NCBI RefSeq assembly: GCF_014653215.1
Contig: NZ_BNAI01000013.1
Span: forward strand, 1 to 38,575
Length of the DNA stretch: 38,575 nucleotides
Source: Pseudolysinimonas yzui
GTDB taxonomy: Bacteria > Actinomycetota > Actinomycetes > Actinomycetales > Microbacteriaceae
Direction: 5' to 3'
Both the position numbers and the translations under genes were made by a program. The notes below the pieces were generated by a model. That model saw only the letters and a program-made list of their open reading frames with translations, was not told where the DNA came from and ran no database searches. Positions 8,231-15,745 of this stretch are shown in pieces. Numbering within the stretch: position 1 is the stretch's first letter; each line of letters starts with the position of its first letter.

Positions 8231-9163
8231 CTACGCGGGGGGTTCGCCCGAGAGGATGCCGCGGAGCCAGTCGCGTGCTTCGACGAACACGTCATCGCCG
8301 TAGCGCGAACGCACCTCGACATTCTGCTTGTCGGCCCGAGGATATGAGCCGAGGAACATGACGTTCGGGCTGAACCGCTTGAGGCCGAGCAGGGCGTCGG
8401 CGACGCGTTCGTCGTGAAGGTGACCGTCGAGGTCGATGACGAAGCGGTAGCGGCCGAGGGCGTCGCCGATCGGCCGGGACTCCAGCAGGCTGAGGTTCAC
8501 CCCGCGGGTCGCGAACTGCTCGAGCATCTCGACCAGGGCGCCGGGGGCGTCGGAGGGCAACTCGACGATGACGCTCGTCTTGTCGGCGCCGGTGCGCTCC
8601 GGGATGGCGAGGCTCGACGAGACGAGCACGAACCGCGTGACGGCGTTCGGGTTGTCGCCGATACCCTCCGCGAGCACCTCGACCCCCAGCTCGCGTTCGA
8701 TCCCCGGCGGCGCGACGGCGGCATCCGCGATCGCACCGGCGGTGAGCAACCCGGATGCGGCGCTCACGTTCGACGTCGCCGGCAGGTGCTCGTGGTCGGG
8801 CAGCTCGCGGTCGAGCCAGAGGTGGCACTGGGCGTAGGCGACGGGGTGCGCGGCGATCACGTGCACGTCGGCCAGCGTGGTGCCGGGCCGGGCGACGAGC
8901 GAGAAGTTCACCGGCACGAGGTACTCGCCGATGATGCGCAGCCCCGGGATGTTGGCCAGCGCATCCTGGGTGGCGCTGACGCCGCCCTCGACGCTGTTCT
9001 CGATCGCGATCATCGCGGCGACGCTGCGGCCCGAGATGACGTCGTCGAGCGCCTCGCCGACGTTGTTGACACTGCGCCACTCGGCGCCCTCGGCCTCGTG
9101 CACCTGCGTGAGCGCCAGCCAGGTGAAGGTGCCGGCGGGCCCCAGGTAGCTGTAGCTCGGCAT
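8231..9163 (-). CDS. pheA: Prephenate dehydratase
   Basis: PheA converts prephenate to phenylpyruvate in phenylalanine synthesis. The 310-residue protein is a monofunctional enzyme of normal actinobacterial length. The catalytic domain (about 1-185) opens with YLGPAGTF and has IENSVEGGV and the diagnostic NAVTRFVLV motif; the ACT regulatory domain follows, with the ESRP phenylalanine-binding signature near residue 230. The stop is TAG and the next gene starts 15 bases later, so the membrane-protein genes downstream probably share its transcript. It is divergent from phosphoglucomutase with a 32-base gap. Confidence 0.96.
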   Translation of the reverse strand: MPSYSYLGPAGTFTWLALTQVHEAEGAEWRSVNNVGEALDDVISGRSVAAMIAIENSVEGGVSATQDALANIPGLRIIGEYLVPVNFSLVARPGTTLADVHVIAAHPVAYAQCHLWLDRELPDHEHLPATSNVSAASGLLTAGAIADAAVAPPGIERELGVEVLAEGIGDNPNAVTRFVLVSSSLAIPERTGADKTSVIVELPSDAPGALVEMLEQFATRGVNLSLLESRPIGDALGRYRFVIDLDGHLHDERVADALLGLKRFSPNVMFLGSYPRADKQNVEVRSRYGDDVFVEARDWLRGILSGEPPA

Positions 9164-9195
9164 GGCTGCGAGCCTACCGATGGAAGGATGGGGAG

Positions 9196-10809
9196 ATGAC
9201 CTCGCGTGCGGGACGGCCCGCGGAAGAATCCGACCTCGTCGACGTCGACGATCTGCTTCGGGCGTATGAGGCTCCCGCCGCAGCCGACCAACCCGTCGTC
9301 TTCGGCACGAGCGGTCACCGGGGCTCCAGCCTCGACGGCGCGTTCACCGACACCCACATCGCGGCGATCACGCAGGCGATCGTCGAATACCGCGCTGCGC
9401 AAGGCGTCGAGGGGCCGGTCTTCATCGGCGCCGACACGCACGCGCTCTCCGCCCCCGCGCAGGTCACCTGCCTCGAGGTGCTGGCGGCGAACGGGGTCGC
9501 GGCTCTCGTGGATGCCGACGGCGGCTGGGTGCCGACGCCCGCCGTGTCGCGCGCCATCATCCGTTTCAACCGGGGACTGCCGATCGGCGGGGCGCAGGGC
9601 GACGGAATCGTCATCACGCCGAGCCATAACCCGCCGCGCGACGGCGGCTTCAAGTACAACCCGCCGCACGGCGGACCGGCCGACTCGGATGCCACCGGCT
9701 GGATCGCCGGACGCGCGAACGACATCATCGCCGGTGGGAACCGTGACGTGAAACGGTCTCGGGGGGTTACCGCGGAGCCGTACGACTTCCGCGGCGAGTA
9801 CGTGCGCGACCTCGGCTCGGTGCTCGACCTGGGTGCGATCAGGGCGTCGGGGCTGCGGCTCGGCGCCGACCCGCTCGGCGGCGCGAGCGTCGACTACTGG
9901 AAGCTCATCGCCACCCACTACGGGCTGCCGCTCGAGGTCGTGAATCCCGACGTCGACCCGACCTGGCGGTTCATGACGCTCGACTGGGACGAGAAGATCC
10001 GCATGGATCCGTCGAGCCCCAACGCCATGGCATCCGTCGTCGCGCGGCGGGCGGACTACGACATCCTCACCGGCAACGACGCCGACGCCGACCGGCACGG
10101 GATCGTCACCCCCGACGGCGGCCTGATGAACCCCAACCACTACCTCGCTGTCGCCATCCAGTACCTGTTCACCCACCGTGACGGCTGGAGCCCCGACGCC
10201 GCGATCGGCAAGACCCTGGTGTCGAGTTCGATGATCGACAGGGTCGCCGCATCCCTCGGCCGGCGCCTGTGGGAGGTGCCGGTCGGCTTCAAGTGGTTCG
10301 TACCCGGACTCATCGACGGGTCCGTCGCGTTCGGCGGCGAAGAGAGCGCGGGGGCGTCGTTCCTCGAGCTCGACGGCTCGGCGTGGACGACCGACAAGGA
10401 CGGCATCATCCTCGCCCTGCTCGCCGCCGAGATCCGCGCGGTGACCGGCAAATCGCCGTCGGCGCTCTACCGGGAGCTCACCGAGCAGTTCGGCGACCCC
10501 GCCTACGCCCGCGTGGATGCCGCCGCGTCCCCCGCGCAGAAGGCGCGGCTCGGCAAGCTGTCGGGTTCCGACATCCGCGCGGACATCCTCGCCGGCGAGA
10601 AGATCGTCGACCGGCTGTCGGCCGCGCCGGGCAACGGAGCTGCGATCGGCGGCGTGAAGGTCGTCACCGAGAACGCCTGGTTCGCCGCCCGCCCGTCGGG
10701 CACCGAAGACGTCTACAAGATCTACGCCGAATCCTTCCGCGGCCCCGACCACCTCGCCGAGGTGCAGGCTGAAGCGAAGCACATCGTCGACGCCGCCCTC
10801 GGCTCCTAG
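9196..10809 (+). CDS. pgm: Phosphoglucomutase (alpha-D-glucose phosphate-specific)
   Basis: The enzyme interconverts glucose 1-phosphate and glucose 6-phosphate. The 537-residue protein has the FGTSGHRG entry motif at about residue 36, the phosphoserine loop TPSHNPP with S143, the metal-binding loop GNDADADRHG at about residue 295, the sugar-binding GGEESAG loop, and the phosphate-binding RPSGTEDVYKIY near the C-terminus. Length and motifs match the Pgm subfamily rather than phosphomannomutase. AAGGATGGGGAG precedes the ATG. A 44-base hairpin repeat begins on the last base of the stop codon. Confidence 0.95.
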   Translation: MTSRAGRPAEESDLVDVDDLLRAYEAPAAADQPVVFGTSGHRGSSLDGAFTDTHIAAITQAIVEYRAAQGVEGPVFIGADTHALSAPAQVTCLEVLAANGVAALVDADGGWVPTPAVSRAIIRFNRGLPIGGAQGDGIVITPSHNPPRDGGFKYNPPHGGPADSDATGWIAGRANDIIAGGNRDVKRSRGVTAEPYDFRGEYVRDLGSVLDLGAIRASGLRLGADPLGGASVDYWKLIATHYGLPLEVVNPDVDPTWRFMTLDWDEKIRMDPSSPNAMASVVARRADYDILTGNDADADRHGIVTPDGGLMNPNHYLAVAIQYLFTHRDGWSPDAAIGKTLVSSSMIDRVAASLGRRLWEVPVGFKWFVPGLIDGSVAFGGEESAGASFLELDGSAWTTDKDGIILALLAAEIRAVTGKSPSALYRELTEQFGDPAYARVDAAASPAQKARLGKLSGSDIRADILAGEKIVDRLSAAPGNGAAIGGVKVVTENAWFAARPSGTEDVYKIYAESFRGPDHLAEVQAEAKHIVDAALGS

Positions 10810-10852
10810 CGGGTTGAGGAGCGCCCGGCTTCGCCGGACGCGTCTCGAAACC
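10809..10852 (+). repeat. 44-base hairpin repeat, copy 1
   Basis: GCGGGTTGAGGAGCGCCCGG continues through a CCGGC-TTC-GCCGG hairpin to CGTCTCGAAACC. It is identical to copy 2 and inverted relative to copy 3. It begins on the last base of the pgm stop codon and could serve as its terminator or be a mobile REP-like sequence. Repeats of this general form are common in Microbacteriaceae genomes. Confidence 0.9.
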
Positions 10853-10860
10853 GCACACCG

Positions 10861-11202
10861 TCAGCCGCGGGTTGAGGAGCGCCCGGCTTCGCCGGACGCG
10901 TCTCGAAACCCGACCGACGTGCGACCGCGAGCACGAGAGCTGAGGCCGGGAAGCGCGTCGAAACGTCCCTCGATGAGGGCGAGCCGCTTTGCGCGGGACC
11001 ATCCTTGGATGCGCTTCTCCAGGAGATACGCGTCGTCGATGCGATCGAACTCGGCGCACCACGCGAGTTCGATCGGTAGCCGCTTCGCGGTGTACTCACT
11101 ACCCCGCCCGGACACGTGCTGTTGCAGTCTGGTTGCCAGATCTCGGGTGCTCCCGACGTAGAACGAGCCGTCGGCGCATTTCAGAATGTATGTCGCAGGC
11201 AT
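10861..11202 (-). CDS. GIY-YIG nuclease domain protein (URI type)
   Basis: The 113-residue protein is a stand-alone GIY-YIG domain: TYILKCADGSFYVGST forms the two-strand signature, R24 lies in the expected helix (LATRLQQH), and E61 is the probable metal-binding glutamate (YLLEKRIQGWSRAKR). Single-domain members are DNA endonucleases of poorly known role. The last residues (VGFRDASGEAGRSSTRG) are encoded by hairpin repeat copy 2, so the natural C-terminus was replaced or extended by the repeat. Two direct copies of the repeat lie at its 3' side and one inverted copy 5' of it, so the gene is bracketed by repeats. Confidence 0.88.
   Translation of the reverse strand: MPATYILKCADGSFYVGSTRDLATRLQQHVSGRGSEYTAKRLPIELAWCAEFDRIDDAYLLEKRIQGWSRAKRLALIEGRFDALPGLSSRARGRTSVGFRDASGEAGRSSTRG
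10867..10910 (+). repeat. 44-base hairpin repeat, copy 2
   Basis: This copy is identical to copy 1, which lies 58 bases upstream in the same orientation. It overlaps the 3' end of the GIY-YIG gene and encodes the last 15 or so residues of that protein. Confidence 0.9.
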
Positions 11203-11287
11203 GCGACGATCGTGGCCGATTCGCCCCGCTGGGGATCGTGGATGCTGCGACTCGCAGCGAACTCGAACGCGGGGGCATCCTGTGGGG

Positions 11288-11331
11288 GGTTTCGAGACGC
11301 GTCCGCCTTTGGCGGGCGCTCCTCAACCCGC
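11288..11331 (-). repeat. 44-base hairpin repeat, copy 3 (inverted)
   Basis: The outer 15 or so bases on each side match copies 1 and 2 in reverse complement. The hairpin core reads CCGCC-AAA-GGCGG instead of CCGGC-TTC-GCCGG, so both stem arms changed together and pairing is kept. It lies 12 bases from the VanY-type gene's stop codon. Confidence 0.88.
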
Positions 11332-11343
11332 GAAAGAAGCCGG

Positions 11344-12171
11344 TCAGCCCGCGTAGGTGGGGGCGGCGGGGAGGCCGAACATCTCCTCGAGCGTCATGAC
11401 GCCGGTGTCGTGCATCTCGGTCGCGAGGGGCACGCCGACGTAGCGCACGTGCCACGGCTCGTACTCGTAGCCGGTGATCGGGGTGTAGCCCTCGGGATAG
11501 CGGATGATGAAGCCGAATCGATAGGCGTTCGCCGCGAGCCACTGGCCCTGCGCGGTGGTCGCGAAGCACTGGTCGAGGTTGCACTGCGAGGGGACGGCAC
11601 CCAGGTCCATCGCGAGCCCCGTCTGGTGCTCGCTGTGCCCCGGGCGGGCGCTCGTGAGGTCGGCGCCCTCCTGGCCGAGCTGGGCGACCCAGCCGTTGTA
11701 GACATCCACCTGGCGGCTGTAGCTGCGATAGGTCGAGAGCGACTGCATCTCGAGGCCGGTTTCGGCGGTGTGCGCGGCGAGCAGCTCCTGCATCTTCGCG
11801 GCCGCCTCGGCGCGCAGCTGGCCGCCGCCGATGATGTTCAGGGCGACGAGGTCGGCCGGAGCGTAGTCCTGCGGGTTGAGGGGGCGCAGCTTGTTGACGA
11901 CCACCTGGAGGCTCGCGGCGCTGTCGATGTCGAACTGGTCGAGCGGGAACGTCGGGGTCGGCGTGGGCGTCGGGGTCGGGGTCGAAGACGGGGTCGGGGT
12001 CTCCGACGGCTCGGCCACGGGGGTGCCGCCCTTCGGCGCGAAGAGGAAGATCGCCCCGACGATCAGGGCGGCGACCACCACGACGATGGCGACGGTCACG
12101 ATCCTGCGGGTGCGGATCTGCTGCGGAGTGGGGCCGCGGTGCCGCACACGGAGCATCGGCTGGTCGGTCAC
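11344..12171 (-). CDS. M15-family D-alanyl-D-alanine carboxypeptidase (VanY type)
   Basis: The enzyme trims the terminal D-Ala from peptidoglycan stem peptides outside the membrane. The 275-residue protein has a cytoplasmic N-terminus, a membrane anchor at about residues 23-45, a Thr-Pro repeat linker (about 58-75) suited to spanning the wall, and the M15 zinc domain. Zinc ligands are visible as H182 and D189 (SEHQTGLAMD) and H241 (EPWHVRYVG), with E238 as the catalytic base. It is divergent from the exporter gene. The predicted product ends in TYAG, 12 bases from repeat copy 3. Confidence 0.93.
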   Translation of the reverse strand: MTDQPMLRVRHRGPTPQQIRTRRIVTVAIVVVVAALIVGAIFLFAPKGGTPVAEPSETPTPSSTPTPTPTPTPTFPLDQFDIDSAASLQVVVNKLRPLNPQDYAPADLVALNIIGGGQLRAEAAAKMQELLAAHTAETGLEMQSLSTYRSYSRQVDVYNGWVAQLGQEGADLTSARPGHSEHQTGLAMDLGAVPSQCNLDQCFATTAQGQWLAANAYRFGFIIRYPEGYTPITGYEYEPWHVRYVGVPLATEMHDTGVMTLEEMFGLPAAPTYAG

Positions 12172-12195
12172 CGCGACAGCTTACGGTTCAGAGGT

Positions 12196-12224
12196 TTGCC
12201 GGATGTCTGCTGTGCGTGTAAATT
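12196..12224 (+). promoter_or_regulatory. Probable sigma-70-type promoter of the exporter gene
   Basis: TTGCCG (12196-12201), a 17-base spacer and TAAATT (12219-12224) lie 45 bases before the exporter ATG. The A/T-rich -10 stands out in this G+C-rich sequence. Confidence 0.6.
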
Positions 12225-12268
12225 TGCAGTCTCCGCAATCTTCTGCCGATCGCCGCCCCGAAGGACCC

Positions 12269-14128
12269 ATGTCCAGTCAGACCGTCGCGCCCCCCGCGCA
12301 GCCGTTGCTCACTCACCGGCAGATCCTGTTCATCATCTTCGGACTGATGGCGGGCATGTTCCTCTCGTCACTGGATCAGACCATCGTCGGCACCTCGATC
12401 CGCACGATCGCCGACGACCTCGACGGGCTCGCACTGCAGGCGTCGGTCACGACCGCCTACCTCATCACCTCGACCGTGACGACCCCGATCTACGGCAAGC
12501 TCAGCGACATCTTCGGGCGGCGCCCGCTGTTCCTCTTCGCCATCTCGGTCTTCCTGCTCGGTTCGCTGCTCGCCGGCACCGCGCAGTCGATGTACGAGCT
12601 CGCGGGGTTCCGCGCCCTTCAGGGCATCGGGGCGGGCGGGCTGATGGCTCTGCCCCTCGCGATCCTCGGCGACATCCTCGCTCCGCGTCAGCGGGCCAAG
12701 TACCAGGGCTACTTCCTCGCCGTCTTCGCGACCTCGAGTGTGCTGGGCCCGCTGATCGGCGGACTCTTCGCCGGCACTCCCGAGATCCTGTTCGTCGCCG
12801 GGTGGCGGTGGGTGTTCCTGGTGAACATCCCCGTCGGGGCGATCGCCCTGTTCCTCGTCATCCGTTTCCTGCACGTGCCGCACACGCGTCACCGGGTGAA
12901 AATCGACTGGTGGGGGGCGACCACGATCGTCGTCGCGCTCGTACCGCTGCTGCTCGTCGCCGAGAACGGCCGCGACTGGGGATGGGGCTCGCCGCTGGCG
13001 ATCGGCGGGTACGCGCTCGGGGCACTCGGGCTCATCGCCTTCGTGCTCGTCGAAAGGGCGATGGGCGAGGCCGCCCTCATCCCGCTGAAGCTGTTCCGGC
13101 ATCCGACGTTCTCGATGGTCACCGTGCTCGGCGTGCTGATGGGGTTCGGGATGTTCGGCGCGATGATGACGCTGCCGCTCTACCTCCAGCTGGTCAACGG
13201 CGCGACCCCGACCGAGAGCGGCTTCCTCTTGCTGCCGATGATCGTCGGACTGATGATCTCGTCGATCGTCAGTGGTCAGATCATCGCGCGCACGGGTCGC
13301 TATCGCGTGTTCCCGACGATCGGCACCGGCTTCATGGCCGCCGGGTTCCTCTGGTTCACCTTCGCGCACGCCGACCGGCCGGTCTGGTTCATGATGATCG
13401 GGATGCTGCTGATCGGCCTCGGGATGGGGCAGCTCATGCAGACCCTCACGATCGCGAGCCAGAACTCCGTCGGGCCGCGCGAGATCGGGGTGGCGACGAG
13501 TTCGTCGACGTTCTTCCGGCAGATCGGCGGAACTCTCGGGGTCGCGATCCTGTTCTCGGTGCTGTTCACCCGCATCCCCGACACGATCCAGGCGGCATTC
13601 GGGCGCACCGATGTGCTGCGCGCGGCCCTCGACGCCGCGCTCGACCCGACCGTCGCGAGCGCGCCACAGAACGCCCGGATCATGGATCAGGTCTATGACG
13701 GCATCGTCGACCCGGTCATCCAGCAGCTGCCGGCGGATGTCGACCTCGCCGACGACCAGGTGCGGTCCGGGGTGCTCGACACCCTCGTCCCGCAGGTGCA
13801 GGACGCGCTCGCCGGCGCCGCCGGAGGCCCGGTCGGCGCCAGCCTCGACGGCGACACGTCGTTCCTCACCGGGGCGGATCCCCGGCTGAGCGCTCCCTTC
13901 CTCGAGGGGTTCGCGAGTGCCGCGACGACCGTCTACGCGGTGTGCCTCGCCGTCGTCCTGGTCGCCTTCGTGCTGAGCTTCTTCCTCAAGGCGCCGCCCC
14001 TGCGCACCAAGTCGGCGATCGAAGAGGTCGCCGACGCCGACGCGGCGATCGCCGCCCAGCTCGTCGCGGATGCGCCCCCGGAAGCGCCTCGACCGGCGAC
14101 GGAGACCAAACCGATACCTGTGCGCTGA
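12269..14128 (+). CDS. DHA2-family (EmrB/QacA-like) drug:H+ antiporter
   Basis: The 619-residue protein is a 14-segment major facilitator exporter that expels drugs or toxic compounds using the proton gradient. The first membrane segment carries LSSLDQTIVGTSIRTI (DHA2 motif D1), followed by GKLSDIFGRRPLF (MFS motif A) in loop 2-3. A large extracytoplasmic loop between the last two segments is rich in Asp/Ala (about residues 450-540), as is common in actinobacterial members. The ATG at 12269 has AAGGA 3 bases upstream; in-frame starts further upstream would overlap the divergent gene and are rejected. The cytoplasmic tail is Ala/Pro/Glu-rich. The substrate cannot be told. Confidence 0.92.
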   Translation: MSSQTVAPPAQPLLTHRQILFIIFGLMAGMFLSSLDQTIVGTSIRTIADDLDGLALQASVTTAYLITSTVTTPIYGKLSDIFGRRPLFLFAISVFLLGSLLAGTAQSMYELAGFRALQGIGAGGLMALPLAILGDILAPRQRAKYQGYFLAVFATSSVLGPLIGGLFAGTPEILFVAGWRWVFLVNIPVGAIALFLVIRFLHVPHTRHRVKIDWWGATTIVVALVPLLLVAENGRDWGWGSPLAIGGYALGALGLIAFVLVERAMGEAALIPLKLFRHPTFSMVTVLGVLMGFGMFGAMMTLPLYLQLVNGATPTESGFLLLPMIVGLMISSIVSGQIIARTGRYRVFPTIGTGFMAAGFLWFTFAHADRPVWFMMIGMLLIGLGMGQLMQTLTIASQNSVGPREIGVATSSSTFFRQIGGTLGVAILFSVLFTRIPDTIQAAFGRTDVLRAALDAALDPTVASAPQNARIMDQVYDGIVDPVIQQLPADVDLADDQVRSGVLDTLVPQVQDALAGAAGGPVGASLDGDTSFLTGADPRLSAPFLEGFASAATTVYAVCLAVVLVAFVLSFFLKAPPLRTKSAIEEVADADAAIAAQLVADAPPEAPRPATETKPIPVR

Positions 14129-14141
14129 ACGGCCGCGGGGC

Positions 14142-14155
14142 CGGGAGCGCTCCCG
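14142..14155. promoter_or_regulatory. CebR/CelR-like operator, site 1
   Basis: CGGGAGCGCTCCCG is a perfect 14-base palindrome that matches the known CebR/CelR consensus TGGGAGCGCTCCCA except at the two outer bases. It lies 14 bases after the exporter stop codon and about 250 bases before cebE, so it may be an upstream auxiliary site. Confidence 0.7.
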
Positions 14156-14250
14156 CCAGGGCCCGACGCCAGAAGTTTTTTGTCGCGTCACCAGCCCCAT
14201 CGCGCCCCAGTGTTTCCGGGGATCTGGGCGAGGGGCAAGCGTTTGCCGGG

Positions 14251-14264
14251 ATGGAGCGCTCCCA
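14251..14264. promoter_or_regulatory. CebR/CelR-like operator, site 2
   Basis: ATGGAGCGCTCCCA matches the consensus at 12 of 14 positions. It lies 8 bases upstream of the -35 element at 14273. Confidence 0.75.
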
Positions 14265-14272
14265 TGCCACGC

Positions 14273-14302
14273 TTGACAGTCGTCGAGCGACGTCCCTAGT
14301 GT
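14273..14302 (+). promoter_or_regulatory. Promoter of the cellobiose operon
   Basis: A consensus TTGACA (14273-14278), an 18-base spacer and TAGTGT (14297-14302) lie between operator sites 2 and 3. The predicted transcription start near 14309 places sites 3 and 4 in the leader, where a bound repressor would block elongation or opening. Confidence 0.7.
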
Positions 14303-14316
14303 GTCCACCAATCCCG

Positions 14317-14330
14317 TGAGAGGGCTCCCA
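14317..14330. promoter_or_regulatory. CebR/CelR-like operator, site 3
   Basis: TGAGAGGGCTCCCA matches the consensus at 12 of 14 positions, just downstream of the predicted transcription start. Confidence 0.7.
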
Positions 14331-14339
14331 CAACGTAGG

Positions 14340-14353
14340 TGAGAGCGCTCTCA
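14340..14353. promoter_or_regulatory. CebR/CelR-like operator, site 4
   Basis: TGAGAGCGCTCTCA is a perfect palindrome with 12 of 14 consensus matches. Its centre is 23 bases from the centre of site 3, about two helical turns, so two dimers could sit on the same face. Confidence 0.78.
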
Positions 14354-14407
14354 ACCACCGACGGGGTCGGCTCCACCATCCATCTGCACACACACAAAGG
14401 AGTGACC

Positions 14408-15661
14408 GTGAGAACTTCACGACGCACAATGGCCGCGGCAATCGCCGGTGCCGCCACCCTCGCCCTGGTCGCGACCGGATGCACGGGAGGGGGAAGCGGC
14501 TCCGACGAGCCGGTGACCCTCACCCTCGCGACGTTCAACGACTTCGGCTACACCGACGAGCTGCTCGCCGAGTTCACCGCTGAGACCGGCATCGAGGTCG
14601 TGCACAACAAGGCCGCGACGTCGAACGACGCCCGGGCCAACTACTTCCAGAAGCTCGGCAACTCGGGCCTCGCCGACGTCGAGGCCGTCGAGATCGACTG
14701 GTTCACCGAGGCCATGCAGTACGCCGACCTGCTCGCGCCGGTTCCGGAGGACCTTCAGGGCCGTTGGCTCGACTGGAAGGAAGCTTCGGCGACCGACTCC
14801 GAGGGCAACCTCATCGCGTACGGCACCGACATCGGCCCGCAGGGCGTCTGCTACCGCTCCGACCTGTTCGCTGCGGCCGGCCTGCCGACCGACCGCGACG
14901 AGGTCGCCGCGCTGTTCGATGGCGACTGGGACAACTTCTTCCAGATCGGCGCCGACTACACGGCCGCGACGGGCAAGCCGTTCATCGACTCGGCCAACTC
15001 CGTGCTCCAGGGCATGGTGAACCAGCTCGAGACCGCGTATGAAGAGGCCGACGGCACGATCGTCGCCACCGAGAACGCTGACATCCAGGCGGCGTACGAG
15101 GCCGTGACCTCGAAGGCCGTTCCGATCGCCGCCTACTCGGGCCAGTGGAGCGAGGACTGGTTCGCCTCTCTCGCCAGTGGTGAGTTCGCCGTGATGCTCT
15201 GCCCCGGCTGGATGCTCGGTGTCATCTCGGGCAACGCGCCCGACACCACGGGCTGGGACATCGCTGACGCGTTCCCGGGCGGCGGCGGAAACTGGGGCGG
15301 TTCGTACCTGACCGTTCCGGCCAACGGCGCCAACGTGGAGGCCGCGGGCCAGCTCGCTGCCTGGCTGACCTCGCCCGAGACCCAGATGAAGGCGTTCGCC
15401 AACGCGGGCACCTTCCCGAGCCAGGTCGACGCGCTTGCCAGCGACGAGCTCGCTGCGGCGACGAACGAGTACTTCAACAACGCCCCCACCGGTGAGATCC
15501 TCACCGCCCGCGCCGAGGCCATCACGGTCGCGACGTTCAAGGGACCGAAGTACTTCCAGTTCCACGACGCTCTGCAGAACGCCGTGACCCGCGTGTTCGA
15601 CGGTCTCGAGGACGCCGACACCAGCTGGAACACCTGGGTGACCGAGGTTTCGGCCTTCTAA
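14408..15661 (+). CDS. cebE: Cellobiose/cello-oligosaccharide-binding lipoprotein (CebE-like)
   Basis: This is the extracellular solute-binding component of an ABC sugar importer. The 417-residue protein starts at GTG 14408 with AAAGGAG upstream; it has a lipoprotein signal peptide (RR, hydrophobic core, LVATGC lipobox with C25 as lipidated Cys), then a Gly/Ser linker and a family 1 solute-binding fold with LTLATFND near its start and a Trp/Tyr-rich binding cleft. The substrate is inferred from the CebR-like operators and the downstream beta-glucosidase; other beta-glucosides are possible. A hairpin after the stop probably keeps its expression above that of the permeases. Confidence 0.88.
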   Translation: MRTSRRTMAAAIAGAATLALVATGCTGGGSGSDEPVTLTLATFNDFGYTDELLAEFTAETGIEVVHNKAATSNDARANYFQKLGNSGLADVEAVEIDWFTEAMQYADLLAPVPEDLQGRWLDWKEASATDSEGNLIAYGTDIGPQGVCYRSDLFAAAGLPTDRDEVAALFDGDWDNFFQIGADYTAATGKPFIDSANSVLQGMVNQLETAYEEADGTIVATENADIQAAYEAVTSKAVPIAAYSGQWSEDWFASLASGEFAVMLCPGWMLGVISGNAPDTTGWDIADAFPGGGGNWGGSYLTVPANGANVEAAGQLAAWLTSPETQMKAFANAGTFPSQVDALASDELAAATNEYFNNAPTGEILTARAEAITVATFKGPKYFQFHDALQNAVTRVFDGLEDADTSWNTWVTEVSAF

Positions 15662-15671
15662 TTCACCACCG

Positions 15672-15705
15672 AGGGGTGCGGGCCGCAGGCTCGGTCCGCA
15701 CCCCT
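15672..15705 (+). terminator. Intercistronic hairpin after the binding-protein gene
   Basis: AGGGGTGCGG (15672-15681) pairs perfectly with CCGCACCCCT (15696-15705) around a 14-base loop. There is no T run, so it is more likely a partial terminator or mRNA-stabilising structure than a full stop. This would give more binding protein than permease. Confidence 0.75.
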
Positions 15706-15745
15706 CCCCTTCACTCCCCGATCCGACGCACCTGAAAGCCACGCC

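Noticed and set aside
9010-10782. 590-residue minus-strand open frame opposite pgm
   Set aside because: It is an antisense shadow of a motif-rich gene in high-G+C DNA; its Arg/Gly/Asp-rich protein has no recognisable fold.
10809-11331. CRISPR-like array from the repeated 44-base units
   Set aside because: Only three copies, one inverted, with a gene between; no regular spacers and no cas genes.
11876-12268. N-terminal extension of the exporter
   Set aside because: It overlaps the divergent VanY-type gene; ATG 12269 has AAGGA and starts at the usual DHA2 N-terminus.
12368-14311. 647-residue minus-strand open frame opposite the exporter
   Set aside because: It is composition-driven antisense frame; low-complexity Arg/Asp/Glu sequence with no domain.
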